From NCBI GenBank assembly GCA_035041965.1, contig JAPYMA010001360.1, positions 1 to 64,000 on the forward strand: 64,000 nt of DNA, read 5' to 3'. Under the pieces are notes generated by a model. That model did not search any database, had not been told where the DNA came from, and saw only the letters and a list, made by a program, of their open reading frames with translations. This document shows positions 27,778 to 42,300 of this stretch, piece after piece (position 1 is the stretch's first letter; every line of letters begins with the position of its first letter). The stretch comes from Anisakis pegreffii. Taxonomy: Eukaryota > Nematoda > Chromadorea > Rhabditida > Anisakidae. Both the position numbers and the translations under genes were made by a program.

Positions 27778-30700
27778 TCGACGCTGAGGAGGAAATCTTA
27801 CCGTTTTTTAAAAAATATTTTGATTTTGTTCGATTCGATTTGAGTGTTTTCGTTCATGTGATTTTTTCTGATTCACTGTTTCATTTGCATCGCTTTATAG
27901 CTTGAGAAGTTGTTTCACTCAGTTGACTTTTACACGTGTCTAGTTTGTGACCGCATTCGATCGGTTAGATTCCGCTCGATGGGTTCTGAGCAGAAATTAT
28001 CAAACGGAACGTTTCTCCAGTTGGGATGTTGATTTTGAGTGTTCTGAACCAGAAGAAATGAAGTATAGGGAATTCGAGTATGTATATAATAGTCGTGTAG
28101 ATTTGGAAGATAAATTCCCAAGATTTAAACAGTTTTCAGCTTGTTGCTATCTTGCAATGTAGTGGCTCTTGCTTTGCTCTTATTTCTTTCTGCGCTGTTC
28201 TCATATCGGTTCTCTTTCGCTTTATTCTGTTCCAGTCGTTTCATTTCTGCCAATCACTTATTCTGTTCTTTTTTGTTTCTGATTTCGGAAGGTCTTGTTG
28301 TGATCTTTCGATTAATCAACTGCTTGAATCCTGTTTAATTTACACTTCTCGAAAACTTCGATCCGAGAGGAGAGGTTTACATGAAGGTTTGAGGGCAGCA
28401 TCGTTTTATAAGATTTCGTCAGCTTCATTTTGCCGCTGACGGCTTCGCATTCTTGCCCAGTTCGATGAATTTAGTCCATTGTCGACGATTCAGATTACGC
28501 GATTATTTTTGAAGTGTTTGCTAAGAAATTTTATTCTCATTGTAGCCTTTTTACGCTGTTACGCTTGCGATGTTGAACGTTGTATTGATAATATCGTTTT
28601 ACGTTGATTTCTCAATATTCTGAATGTATTCCCAATAGTTTTATAGTGAGATCAAATAGAATCTATGTGATGAAGATGATGATAGTGATGGTGATATATA
28701 TCAGTGTTTCCCAACTTGAGCAATATTGACCATTATTAAACTGAAGCAGTATTCAGAAGAGATAGTTTCAGCGAGGTACAAAACGGTTTCTATGATTATT
28801 GCGATACTTTCTTCAGTACTTTTTGAAAGTGTTTAGAAAGTATAGCTGCATTGACAGGAGAAGTGAGTAATGCGACAGTGATTGTAATCCAATTGGGTAA
28901 CTCGATGAAAAAAAAAAAAGAATGTTGAGAAGCACTGATGCGGACAATACTCGTATGTATAGCATTTCATAAATATGTAAATTCAAAACATCTTATCTAT
29001 TCAAAGGTTTACCCTGGGTTCGTTATCAGTTAAAGTTGCATATTTTCATGAGACTAAAAACATGTCGTTGATTCTATGAGATTCTTAGAGTTGATTTGTT
29101 GTTTCATAAGCAACTGATGGCAGTTGTCAGCATTTCAGTTTGACACATGAAAATTGTTGCTTTCAACGTGTGTTTGGTTGTTGTCTCTAGTAACTTTGCT
29201 GAATTGAACGATGATTGTTGGTATCACAAAAGTTAAACGGGTGATTTAAAATGTTACAAGTATTTTCATCTATTAACATCTGTGTGAACAATATTGAATA
29301 TTGTTCTGTTACGATCAAATAAATTTTTACGGATGCATTCAATCGCACGTGCTTGAATTAACATTCAATCAAAATTAGTCTTTTTTTCAAGATTTCATTT
29401 GAAAGTGTATCACACTAGAAGGCTAATGCGATATTTTGGGGAATTTTTAAAATTGTTGAATTGAAAATTCAAAACTGTAGAAGCTCGTAAGGATTCAATG
29501 TGACTGGGTATCGGAATGCGGATTCATCATGAGCTCAAGAAGTATTTCATCAAGAAGTTCGAAAAGTATTCTGGTGGGAAAAAAATTTAATTTACTCATA
29601 AAGAAGTTTAAGTATCTCTTATATTAAAGTAGCTGAAACTTTCAAAACACTTTGAGGAAGTATTGCATAGTGATCCGAAGGATATATAACAAGATGAGGT
29701 ATCACAAGCAAGAACTGCTCAGAAGTCGGGAAGAAGATTAACGCGAAACAATGGTTAGTTTGTAATTTCAAAGAATCGATAAGGCTATGAAACTGCGTAA
29801 TTAAGTAGTAAGTTCGTGCAACTTACACCAAAAAAGTTCCGGGCTCTAATTATCAGAAGATAGAAAGTAACCACCTTATTAAAAATGCACTTGTCTCCTG
29901 CCAGATGTCCTTCATTCACTCTTCAAATGCTATTTGTTATTTTTAATCAATGAATGAAATGAAAATGTCTGAAATTTTCGTGGAAAGAATTTCAAAAGTT
30001 TGCAATTTAGTACAAAAAAAACAATTTAAACCACTGACAGCTTCCTCATGACAGTTTGCTGCTAATACTTCCATTTGCAAACAAATGAGTCAATTTTATT
30101 TGAAGGTGACATTCGAATGGGAAAACGTCATCGTGGAAGTAAGTGCAAATGCTTGCATTATTCAATACTGCAAGCATTATCGAAAGAATTTATTCAGTGT
30201 TTTCACCTATCAACTTATCACTATTAACAGATAAGAAAATTACCATTCAATGCTTACCCGAGGCTGCCAGCAAAAGGGTACAACAGATCAAATTTTCAAC
30301 CACGACTCAATATTCGTTTCGAAGGCATCATGCCCATGCTATAGAAAACTCCTATAATATTCACTTTGTATTGCGCCACGTGACAATGGCAAATGATTGA
30401 AGTTGAACACGTGTGAATTTCCATTCGTAGCGGTTCCGTCACGTCAGCGATTTAAAGACACTGATGTGAAGCGGAAGTTTCTTATTTATATGATCTCATG
30501 CATGATTTGATCAAAGCGAAATGCTCGTTAAAGAACATAAGTAAGAAGGAAACTTTCCCGACTAAACATACTAAATACATAGATCATCATATTTTTCGAG
30601 CAATCTGAATGGCTTGTAAAACGGTTATTCGAAACTGTCAGATATGCACAAAAAGATGAGCAGAGGCGGTATTTTCGGTTATTGTTTGCATTATTCTACT

Positions 30701-30811
30701 TCATGAACACTACTACATTGCAGTACTATCATTCGTCATTTTATTCGATTACCATTGCTGAATCCGACTGATTACACGTTGTCGGTTTTATTTTTGCAGT
30801 GTTCATTTAAT
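27778..30811. other. Intergenic stretch, no supported gene
   Basis: It begins with the 3' flank of the MFS gene. An open frame at 27947-28162 lacks a domain and a convincing splice partner. Nothing else was recognised. Confidence 0.5.
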
Positions 30812-31218
30812 ATGACTACGATCACATTGGGACAACAATTCGAATGGTATGATTACTTGGGACCATTTGTTTTGGCTTCTTGTGCTTACACAATCTTTTC
30901 GGCTATCTTTCTGGCGATAACTTGGTGTTGCTTCCGTGATCGAATCGGCAAGAAGCAGCGATATTCATATGCGGAAAAGGTTCGTTCCATTCAGAAAGTC
31001 GTTTGATTGTTGATTTTAAAACTTCCATCAAAAACGTATTTGTTCATCCTTTGTAAAGCTCGAGCTCTTGTCGACAAATCTTTTCCGCGAATTATTCTGT
31101 CATAAATGTTCAGAACTGAATTCTCGACAAAATTTTCCAAGTTTGTCTGCAGTGTTCCATTGATTCCATCGATTACCCCTCAACATTTCACTCGTTATTA
31201 AGTTTAAATTCCAGCTGA
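30812..31218 (+). CDS. Small single-pass membrane protein
   Basis: Exon 1 (30812-30979, 56 codons) starts with ATG 12 bp after an AG that could be a trans-splice or cis acceptor, and ends at AAG/GT. It encodes a short outer part with EWYDYLGPF, one hydrophobic segment (residues about 17-38, rich in Ala, Ile and Phe, ending WCCFRD) and a basic tail. A phase-0 exon at 31153-31218 after a TGTCTGCAG acceptor supplies a Ser-rich end and stop, for 77 residues in all. The family was not recognised. Exon 1 looks real; the second exon is the best in-phase choice but not proven. Confidence 0.55.
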
Positions 31219-32737
31219 ATGGCCAAGTGTGATGTATCTTTTCACAATGTCATCATCAATAGTTCATCTATTGGAATGAATAAATTGATCGGTGAAGATT
31301 TTCGGTGACTGTTTTCAATTTGCCTGGTTCAGTGACTACTGAACGAATCACTTATCGGTAATCTACTTCACTAAAGATCATCGCATTGTTTTGTATCGTG
31401 TTATCCACATAATTTCTGTACAATTGTGTCGCAATCTTTCTATTAAATCGTGTGTTTGTTTCGATATTTCTACTAGTTCATTTAGCTGGAACCATGCGAA
31501 ATTATTTCGAATGCGAAAAATCCTCTAGTTGAACCAAATCCCCATTCAATTGTTTTGGATACTAATTAGCTATGCACTGTGGTTTCGATAGATCAGCAAA
31601 GGTGCTTTAAACTTTTTACATGGATTTGATAAAACAATTGCAGTTGAATGACTTAACAAAGAATGCAAATGACTTATCAAGAATGCAATTACTGCACCCA
31701 CTTACACTTTGATTGTGGTTTTTTTTGAATTTTTCAGAAACTTTTCTTTTCATTTGTATATGGTATGATGTGATTGCTAATGAATTTTTGTTTCGAATGA
31801 CATTCCTTGCTTGAATTTCTTCTTAACTGTGACTATGCAAATGAAGTGTTCAATTGCATTGCTACTGCTTTAACGATGTTATTCACTCACTTATCACGTT
31901 CAATCCTATTTTGTATGTGCATTTTCACTTTGTTGTTGAATTATTGTTTTAATTTGCTAGTTTGTCGTCCCAAATTTGTGTGTTCAATCCATTGGTGTGT
32001 ATTTTCGCATCATCTCGTGTTAGTGCTCTGCTATTATATTCGTTCAGGTGTATTTTTTAAACTGCTGATATTTCAGATGTTGTTTTGTATGCTTCAGAAC
32101 AAATTAAAAAAAAACTGCTGTTTCACTGCATGAATGAGGCGTTTTGGCAGATGACGTATAATGGTTCAGTGCGCCATCAAAAGCTGAGTAATATTCCTGG
32201 CTTTTGGGATTAATTAGAAATGAAATGGTTTCATATGTGAATGCTGCTGATGTTAGATTATTATGCCTGATCATTGTGTGGAAACAAAATGCTTGCATAG
32301 AATTACACTTGAATTGATAACAGCGAATATGAATGAATATGTACAGAACTGAGTGAATGAAAAAGAAAACATAATTACAATATGACGTGTAACGACAATC
32401 ATATCTATGGCCACGAAACCATTTTTAGCACTTGATCAATATTTTGATTTTCGATTTTTAGGCTATGGAATGGTCACAAACTTCGAATCTCTCTTTTTTT
32501 TCTGATTTTTTGACGTCAATGAAACTGATCCGTCAGTCGTGAACGATTTGTTCTGGTGTTTAAAAATCGAAAGTTCGCATCAGAGAAGTGGATGAGTTTC
32601 GTGTGATAGTTGGGTTAATGAACCACCGAAAATATTCGGATGCATTAAAAAATTAAGTAAAATTTTCTGGAACATTTCCGTGGAAAATCCATCCGAGAAA
32701 TCATAATAAATTAAGTAGCAGATGCGAGGTGTTGAGC
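31219..32737. other. Intergenic stretch, no supported gene
   Basis: A T-rich open frame at 31807-32133 is hydrophobic by composition and lacks a proper ATG. No other signal was seen. Confidence 0.5.
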
Positions 32738-34233
32738 TTAAATTAGCGAAAACAACAAATCACTGGTAGCGAAGAAATCTTGCGGTTTGAATGGAAATCC
32801 ACAGCGCACATGGAAACTAATCGTCGAGTTGAGACATTCACCACTCCGCCACAAATACATATCGTCACCAGCTTTAGTGACACCGTAATTGAAGAACTGA
32901 TTACATTTGTGATTATTGGTCGGAATTTTTGCCAATATATCATTATCGTCTGCGCCTTGACACATCAACGGACACAGATTTCGGATGTTCTGTAAATTTT
33001 GAGTGAACTGGATTGCTTCAGAGTCATGCATAACAAACTAAACACAACATCTTGTCAAAATATCTTGTGATCCTGGTGGCGTACTTGATTATGAGTTTGT
33101 TCACTCTGATTGAGAATGCACTGAAATGAATGGAACGAAGATAAAATTGGGACTGTTAGTGGCTGTTGTGTTACACTATCGAATGTTGCGCTGTAGTTGA
33201 TTAGTGTTCTATGATGGAATTTAGGAATGCGCTCAGGTTAAATGTTATATAGGAAAACACGAAACAGTGAAATTCAAAAATAAAATGTATCATCTATTTC
33301 ATCAATTCTCACTTCTTACAATTAGAAAGCATTTGTTTCAATTCAGTTTTTGTCCCATAAGAAATTCATTAAGTTTGGAATGGTTTCAAACTGTCAACAA
33401 ATTTATGCCAATGCAAATAATCTACGCATAGTTGAACAATTGCGAATTGATTTTGCAATTAAGTCAGGATTATAGATGGTCAATGTGAGCAATTTTGCTC
33501 GAACACTGCAATCCTCTGATAGCATCCTCTGATCCTCTTATAGCATCAAAGCAACTAACAAAAGTTCGCATGACAGATATGATGCAATCAAGAAAATGTA
33601 CTGATAACGTTTGCATTACAAATAAAACGCTATCAGTGAATCAGTCGATCAATCGAGTTGACAATACGAATAACTGACTGACGAATGAACTTACTCGGAC
33701 TGCAGGAACGAACTCATCGAAGCATCCATCACCAAAATCTGTATTTTTCATATTAGTACGAAGTGCACACTCAGTCATATCTTTCTTGTCCTCAGAACGT
33801 GCACATTCAACGCTACGTTTCTCTTGAAATCAGTTCACAATCACACAATTATCTTCCCGTGTTTCATAAGCAACATCATCAATACAGTTCATGAGCACTC
33901 AAAATTTCCACATCACAAACTTTCAATCAGCTACATTCATGAATTGCACCGTAAGCGCATTTCGATAGCGATAGCATTATTTGTCCAGAACAGAAATTTT
34001 GAATTATCATCATTGAAGTGCTTAATTTCATGGAAATGCTTCGAACAATTCTGGTGATTGTGCATTGAGTGTAATCATTTGCTAGCATTCGATTAAATGA
34101 GAAAACTTATGTAAGATATCTGATAAAGTTGGTGTAACTTACGCCAGTGATAGGTAACTGTCTTATAATCGTCCTTAAGTGGATATGCAACAGTGCAAAC
34201 GGTACAAACGACTAATAAAAGTGCGTAACGCAT
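32738..34233 (-). CDS. Secreted cysteine-containing protein, family unknown
   Basis: Three exons, 34233-34143, 33822-33695 and 33037-32738, join in phase into 172 residues. The first 15-18 residues (MRYALLLVVCTVCTVAYP) are a clear signal peptide. A Lys-Arg lies close to the exon 1/2 join and could be a processing site. The mature part has about eight cysteines: VEC, TEC, DGC, NLCPLMC, HKC, GEC and VRC. Such spacing suggests a disulphide-bonded extracellular domain, as in several nematode-restricted secreted families, but I could not assign one. One NST site is present. All introns are GT-AG with consistent phase. Confidence 0.75.
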
Positions 34234-37200
34234 TATTTTGACGCTGAAAAAGAATCATTTCACACATTCTTAGTCGATTTTTTCAAAGTGACCAACGTTT
34301 AACATTATCAATTTTTAGCGAAAAACAGATCCACTAAAAAAAACTGCAGTGAAATTCTTTCAAAAAGTGCTAGCTCGTTGGAATTTGGAAGATCAACGAT
34401 AATTGCGAAGGATAATCAAGATGATAGCAAAGAAAACATGCCGATGACACTATACATCAATTAAGATGAGCGGACAATTTTATAGACGAGATAACGCGAT
34501 CGTTTGAACGGATGAGCTGAGCCGGTTTTACGGAATATCAGTGTCGCACTTGACCCGACCGAACAGATCCACCCTAAACCGCCACTGAATGGCAGACGGT
34601 TTACAAATCTATGATTTATGGCTGTTACATCCGCAGTGGTTACATCCGTGGTGGTGGTCATGCTCTGCAATCAGATTCACACGTCTATTCGGACGACGGA
34701 ATCAGATTCACACTCTTGTTGATGGTGAAATAAGATTGTTCAGGTGCTGAATGCTCTTTCACAATAATCTCCATGGATAATATCAAAGAGCCTTTCGAGG
34801 AGGTCGAGATCAAATCCAGAATCACATAAGAACTTTGAAACAACTCCATCTCAATTACCACTAAACGTAGTGAATTTATACGGTGATGCGAAGATCATTT
34901 CAATGATTGGTTGAAACGCATTGTCGACAGACAAGATCATATCACAAGCGATGATTTTTGTTAATGTCCTCAACCCCTTTCTTTTATAAATGTGAGCAGC
35001 TTCACTGAGGTTGATGTGATTGAGTGACGAAGTATCATGTTCCGTTTTCCATTTCAAATAATAGAATGGCAAACAGACGTGCGTATTAGAAGCCACAATC
35101 GGATGTTGATGGACGTATCATCTTCTAATTGCCCGAGGCGAAAACGAATGCACACTAGGAGGAGTGGTCAAAGGTTGATAATTTCAACAAGAAAGGCGCA
35201 TTCCAACAAAATTGATCATCTCTAAGAGATCGCCAAGCAAAATGATAGCCAATAAATGGACAACATAACAGTGCATTCGATGATCCGTAATTGAGGAATG
35301 CGCGAAAAAAATTTCCGTTCAAAACAATGAATACATAGGAAACGAGGTGAACGAATGATGAATGTAAAAACAAGTGAATTGCGATGTAAAACTGACGATA
35401 TTTCAGTTGAATCAATTCATTATAATTACGAGGAAGTCTTTCAGTGGGTTCATCATCGCTGGTGCCATAAATCAATTTTGAGCTGTAGTGGCGGATGCAA
35501 CCGTCAAATGCAAATCGATGAAAGTAGAAAGGAATGAAATCTAGAGATTTGTTGTTATCATATCGAAACGATGTGTTCTTGACGATGCACCTATTGGAAT
35601 AAGCTCCTTGGAAGGATAATGATTACAATCGCGACCGTCCGAAAAACCACTGATAACTATCAGCGGGTCTCATTATAACGCTGTTATTATGATGAATGAA
35701 TTTTACCTATAATATTGCAAATTATGACATATTGGTTAATTTTTAAGGCGAATGATTCAGAAATGAGGTGTCTTTTTGGAGACAACTATCGAATTTCGGT
35801 GTGTAAGAGCAAATATGCTCTAGACCGCATTGCTCGTTGATATGTGTTAGATTGTGGAATATGCCTAACGATGAAAAATTTGGATTAGATGACTTGAGGT
35901 GATTGCGAAGCGATTTCGTTCCAAAATGATTGGTTCGATAACATTGATTGCACGACCGAAGCCGTTTTCTTTATATAATCCCGTTGGAAGACACGAGAGA
36001 ATATTTTGAGAATGATTTTACTTGGTAATTTTTGTTGGTATAATGATAGTCAATGCAACACATGAAGGAAAATGCGGGGTGAAACAGCGAAAATAAAGTT
36101 TATTTGGAGAACATGAATACAATTGAAGTCCATAAAACAGTGAATATAGACCTACTCGTACCTAACGATCGGTGCTGTGGAGGAGTTTTGAAGGGAACAA
36201 AAATGAAATCACGCAAACATTTATCAAGAACCTGAAAAGTAATGATAGAGCGGAAAAAGAAAAATTGCAGCAATCAAATGGGATCTGAAACATGTGATCG
36301 TGAGTGCTTCTCGAAAAAAATCACTTTATGCAAATCAAAATAATTACATCTGACGAGAGTGCGTCGAGCAAAATCATTCTATTGTCGAGATCATTTATTG
36401 TTAGTAATTGAATTTTGTGCATGCTATGAGTTAGGGCATCAGCAATGAATTGTACTTTTTAAGTTGTGTGTTAGAATGAGAAATGTTCTCGTGACGAAAT
36501 TAATGTTACGAACATTACGACAGGTCCACCTATTTACCACTGAAAGTGAATTGCTTAAGTGCTCGTAAACAGATTCAACAACAAATAGAATTCGAAAGCT
36601 TTGAATGATTCATATGAAAGCGATTGAATGAAAATACTCGATCTCAAGGAGCACGCGATAAGTGTGAGTCGATTATCAACACGAATGAAAGAATCGAATC
36701 AGAAATATTTACAATTAGCAAATAATAATTAACATCTTCCAAAACTAAAAATGAAATTCTAAACTATGGAACATTCCGTTTTTAGAAGAGAAACCTATTT
36801 CACATGCAAATTACAGACCGGAAGAAGATGAAATTCCTGCCAATTTTAAACTAAATATGGATAATTTATGATCAAGAATAAACTGACATGGAATTCTCTC
36901 TCTCAAAAAAACTGAGTTCTTTGCCAGCAAAATCAAGCGCTGAATAGAGGTAGCAATATGATTGCAATAACCCCAGATGATTTGTCGGTTCCCTATTAAA
37001 GTTTTAATTATTCGCGAAGAATCTGATTAGTTTTTACAATAGATACACTTGAAATATTGTGCGATTTTCAGCTTTAAAACAAGCAACTGAGATCATCGGC
37101 TATGAATGATTTTGAGATCAGCACCATCATTATTATTATTTTAATAATGAGGTGGTCTATTAAAGAACGTATCTGAGTGATATGAAGAGATACTTTACAC

Positions 37201-39320
37201 ATGAAACGATTTTCACTCATAAAATTCACATGAACATAGTGAAAAAGCTCTTTCAGATGGAGCATACGCTATGGTGTAAAATTGGAATAAAACAAGGTTT
37301 TGATCGAATTCATCATCACAAAACAGTACTCTGAACATTGAACGGATAAACGAAATGCCCATTATGAATATAAGTTTCGATTGAACTTGTGTGGATCGCT
37401 GGAATAGCGTCGAGTGAATTCGAAACAAACGAAGTGATACTCTACTAAAATCCATCCAAATTCAACACATCAGTGACTGCGCTTCAGCATTTTTCGAGAA
37501 CGATGCTGATAGACCACTAAAACTGTGCTTGCTCAGCCTTGTCGACTCAGTATCTGGATCACTTGATTGAGCTGAAAAGTATACTTGAATTTTGGATAAG
37601 TTTTTCAGTTCAATCACACGTTCTTTTTCAGTTAGTAAATGCGAAAATTCAAATGCGAAAGCTTTAGTATGAAGAGAAAAAAGCATCGTTATTTTACGAG
37701 CTGGAAAATACAGAATCCCTCTCTGCGTTCAGTACCCTCTGATTCGTTATCAATGAACCGTAGGTTTTTTGAGGCATCGATTCAATCGACTCAAAACGTG
37801 AATTGGCAATGAGAATTTAATAATTCAAGATTCAGCGCACAAAAAAGATACCATTTCGTTTTCGATTGATTGATAAGAGTCTCGCAACTATGCAGCTATT
37901 TAGGTTTTTCTACGAATAGTACCAAAATTCAAAGGGAATAAGGGCGTTTTATTTCGACTTTATTCAATAAATGGATGATGTCAGAATTTAATCAGCTCGA
38001 ACCTTCGTAAAAAAGTTAGTTCTCATCTGAGCTAAGCCACTTTTTAATTATCATTTCGTCATGAACCAGCGATTTTCCACGGAAAACATGCACATATGTA
38101 ATTTTCTTGATGGAATCGATAACGTCAAAAGACCATTTTATCGTTTTTAGTTGCCATTCGCAACGAATTACTCATCAACTGTAATTTCCACATGAAAATC
38201 ATTTAAGATAACGAAATTTTGATGCTTTTACTGATTGAAAATATCCGTTGCTCTGCACTGTATTATTGATAAGCGATATTTATGGATTCTGCGTGGTGAA
38301 TTGATCGAATGAAGAGATCGTATTAATTTTTGATTATAGCAAAAAATGTGGCCAGGAATTGTGAAATATCATTGTTAAAAAGCGTTGCTAAAAAATGGTG
38401 GAAGAGGGTGTTCAGTTTTGCAAATTTTCATCTCCCATGTGGTGTCATTAATATGATTAGCGGCTAAGAAAATGATTTTTATGCTCGAGCTGTTGATCGT
38501 GGACAGAATGGGAATAATTAAGTGCTTTTTTATGATTCGTTTTATAGCTCGATGATGACCAGGATAACACGACAGCTAGCCACTGCTCTGTGATGGATTA
38601 CGAGCATACTCTCCATCCGACTGATTCGCAGAACGATTCTGTTTCAAGAAAAAAACAACAACAACGACTATGTGTTGACGATGAACACAATGTAATACAA
38701 TAAGTAACGGTAATACAATAATTAACGGTAATAAGACATAAACAGGAGTTGTATAATTCGCAACGTTCACATACCATTGAATGAGCGAGTTCTCCTAGCC
38801 GTACATCGATACCGACCTTCGAAAGTGTTTCCGAACAGCGAAATTGTGGAGTCGAATTTGCTCGAACATTCTTGCATTGGGACGGATGGGCATTGAGTTG
38901 AGCATTGATGCGTTTGTGAGTGTGTTTGTTGCTGTTGGGGATATGCAGTTGCAGGTGAGCATGGCTGGAATGAAACTTTATTAAAAAATTACGTTCGGTT
39001 CTTTTTTTGAACACTGAATGCGATCAATAATGGCTTTTTGATACGACGTCAATCCAGAATGTTTTCACTGAGTAAGAGGCGAGCTGAGTCATACTAAATA
39101 CTGATATTGAATTTTGCCATCATTTGCATGAATTTAACGAACACACTTCATAACAAACAAATCACAAAATGTAATTAATCAACGATAAATTACATTTTGC
39201 GCAGCAATTCCGTTTGGCTCTAATGAATGTGATGCGTCAACGTTGAATCGCCTAACGTTCGATTCCTGATGAGTTACTTGAATGAAACATAACATCATGA
39301 TTAGCATGAACAGCGTACAA
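34234..39320. other. Intergenic stretch with weak exon candidates
   Basis: About 5 kb. Apart from the minus-strand frame at 35155-35590, there is a minus-strand stretch at about 38830-38968 that reads as a Gln- and Cys-rich segment after a CCAG acceptor in one frame. I could not link it to other exons. The rest shows nothing recognisable. Confidence 0.4.
35155..35590 (-). CDS. Possible exon, product unknown
   Basis: An open frame of about 145 codons follows an acceptor-like ATTCCAATAG at 35591-35600. Its first part is mixed polar/aromatic (FIPFYFHRFAFDGC, then GTSDDEPTERLP) and looks like protein, while the later part becomes hydrophobic and may be intron read-through. No ATG exon or domain was found, so it could be chance. 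Confidence 0.2.
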
Positions 39321-42300
39321 TTAAGCACTGATCAAATGTGATAGCAAATAGAGAAGTGGGCTGTTGACCTTTGAGGAATTTCGAAGTGTGGCAAAACGAA
39401 TGAATGCAAGCACACTGGAACGAATGTGTGCTAAGCGCAGGGCATATATGAATGGGTTTATGGCCAATTTGATCATCACCTGAAATGGAACCATTATTAC
39501 GCTAATTCAGTGGTTCTCACGTTCGGGTACTCCATTACCCTTTTGACGATCTAGAAGGCCGCTATTAACCCCACCCCCCCCCTGATACAAGAAGTTATAG
39601 AGTGTATTTGATAGAATGAGAATTTGACTTTAATTGTTGAGCGAATTGAATGAGAAATTAGCAAAAGAGAACACTTTTAGTGATAAAAGCTATGAGAACG
39701 ATTATAGCAGCAAGGAACAGAATGAAAACCCTATTAAAAGGAACGAAAACTCTGTTTGGTCCGGTCGAATAAATGATACTCAGAAAACGGGAGAATGAAG
39801 AGTGTTGCCATCAACCAACCGCATTTACATACCCGAGTTAAAAAACACCTTCACAATGGCGTTCTATCATAACATAACAACTGCACAAAATACTAATTTC
39901 CGGACCCCATCCATTACCCCTTCACACCTCAAAATTACTAAAAATGGGTAATTTCACCCCTGTGAGAACCCCTGCACTAGTTGATAAGGTCAATAAACTA
40001 TGCTTAGACTGTCACATATCCCAAATTTTAATCAAAATTTTGAAAAAATGACAGCAATGCCAAAAACAATTGATTGTAATCAAGACTTTACCAGTCCATT
40101 AACTGTAGAGTTGATATAGAATCCAACATAAAAGTCAACACTTTCACCGTATATAAATGTACATCCATGAAGACAAACCAACGCAAAATACAGCACACAA
40201 ACACCCCATGACAACGAAAACGTACCGACAATCAACAGAGTGGTCCACACCAGCTTAATTTTACCTTGAAGTTGACTTCGAGTTCCCTGCGTCTTCCTGA
40301 AATCCCTTAACAAACGGACTACCGTTTAGATTTCTCTAGGTTGATATTTATAATTCAAAAGAAGCAATTAAATTCCTCAACAAGTCGTGATTCTGTTACG
40401 TTTTTTTTTTGCAAGATTGGACACTTGCAGAGCATTTTCATTCTTATTATCCATTGCAACGGTGTTTTTGAGGGAGAAAAGGACAGCAAACCTATCGGTT
40501 TCAAAAGACGAAACTAACCTCAAAACGTCATTCGAGTACTGCACTTTCGCTTTGAACAACGTGAATAAAATCATACCATAAATAGTGAGTGTGGCAAATA
40601 GAGGTACCATGAAAATTATGAAAACCGTCAATCTGAACAAGTTCGGTGTTTGAGTGATGTGTACAATTTTAATTCTATTACCGTGCGAGTTTCAGAAGAT
40701 TCTTCATTATGCTATTATCGAACCCGTCTCAACTGCATTAAAATGTTTATGAGTTTGAGCAGTCCATAAAACTAATGTTATAATAAGATGCTTGAAAAGT
40801 GGTACTTCATCAGCGAAATACCACACAAGAACAGATATTTGAATAAATACCTAAACGGTAGTCGTAAATAGAATCGATGATGACACATTGGATGTCGTAA
40901 ACCATCATTCTCGAAGGCAAGAAACCATGATAAGGTGAAGAATACGGGTGCTAACCACAAGATTATAATTGTGGCACGAATTCGTTTCGTTGTCATCAGC
41001 ACCTTGAATTCATTTCTCATACAATTAGACCATATATTGTCGTCACTTACTATTAGAAGCAGCATTTTAACGCTTATGACGACATTAATTGTAAGAATTA
41101 TCTTATTAACAATACCGAGAGGGTTCAGTGCGATCAGAACTGGAGGTCGGTTCATCATGCAGAAACCATGTTTTTTTTTCTCGTCTGTTGTAAATTTATT
41201 TTCAACCAATTATATTTCAATTTTTTTTCAAACCTACTGACTGCTTGTGTGCATTCACTCATTCACTAAGCGTTTGGCTGGCTCTTCAACGGTTGAATCA
41301 AACTGACATATTTTTTTGCTCGTTTGGCTCTTTATGTGAATTGGACAAACATATTTTACGGAGAATTTCAGTTCTAGATTCTAATGCTGAGAGGTGGTAT
41401 ACCCCTTAAATGCAAGAATTTTGCTACTTAAAGCGGACCTCTAAATATGTTAACCCTGATTTTTCAATTTCTCACAACTTGTTGATGGATGCAAATGATG
41501 CTAATGAACATATACAAACGGCCACCACCGTATACTCAAGGCTATATTCTTCCACATATATGCATTTATCTCACATTTTTCTTCATTGATATTTTTTCTC
41601 CATTTCGTGCATTCCCTTCTCTGTTCACTTGGCACAATGAAATCATGAATTCAGAAAACATGAAACTGCAATTATTCTCGAATGGCACTTTTTGTTGTTG
41701 AATTCGCGTTTCTTCGATAGGAAAACGGTTCAGCAGACCGGAAAGTTCATTCACCACAAAAAAGATTCAGAATCTGTCACCGTTGTGAAGGTGCTAAACG
41801 TAGAACTGACTGAATTTACTGAACAGGTGACAGCGCAGAAATCACCTTATATTTAAGTGGCCAAGTGATTCCAACGAATTGATTGATCGCGAGTGCGAAC
41901 AAATGCAAATCCGAGGTGAGCATTCCACCGATTCGAAACACCTCCAATATTGCCGCGAAACAATCACTCTTCTTACGGATGCGGATTACCACAGTTAGGT
42001 AACTATTCACTATCAGTCCTGTCAATTATATCAGCTTTCATTTAATCCGTTTCGTCATCACAAAATAAACTATGACCGTGATGAACACTCGAGCATTTTT
42101 CAAAATCCTTCACAAATCAACTAATTCAACTTGGAATTCACTTGGATATTCACAACTGTGAATGAGTAGGCGAAAATTTTCAAACGAACGACAGCAACAA
42201 TTGATTTATCAGGAGTTAGGCAATGGCTGCATACCACTAAATTCAATTCTCAAAATTGGCATCCAATGCGAGTGCAATTGATGGGTGCTTGTGTAGCGTG

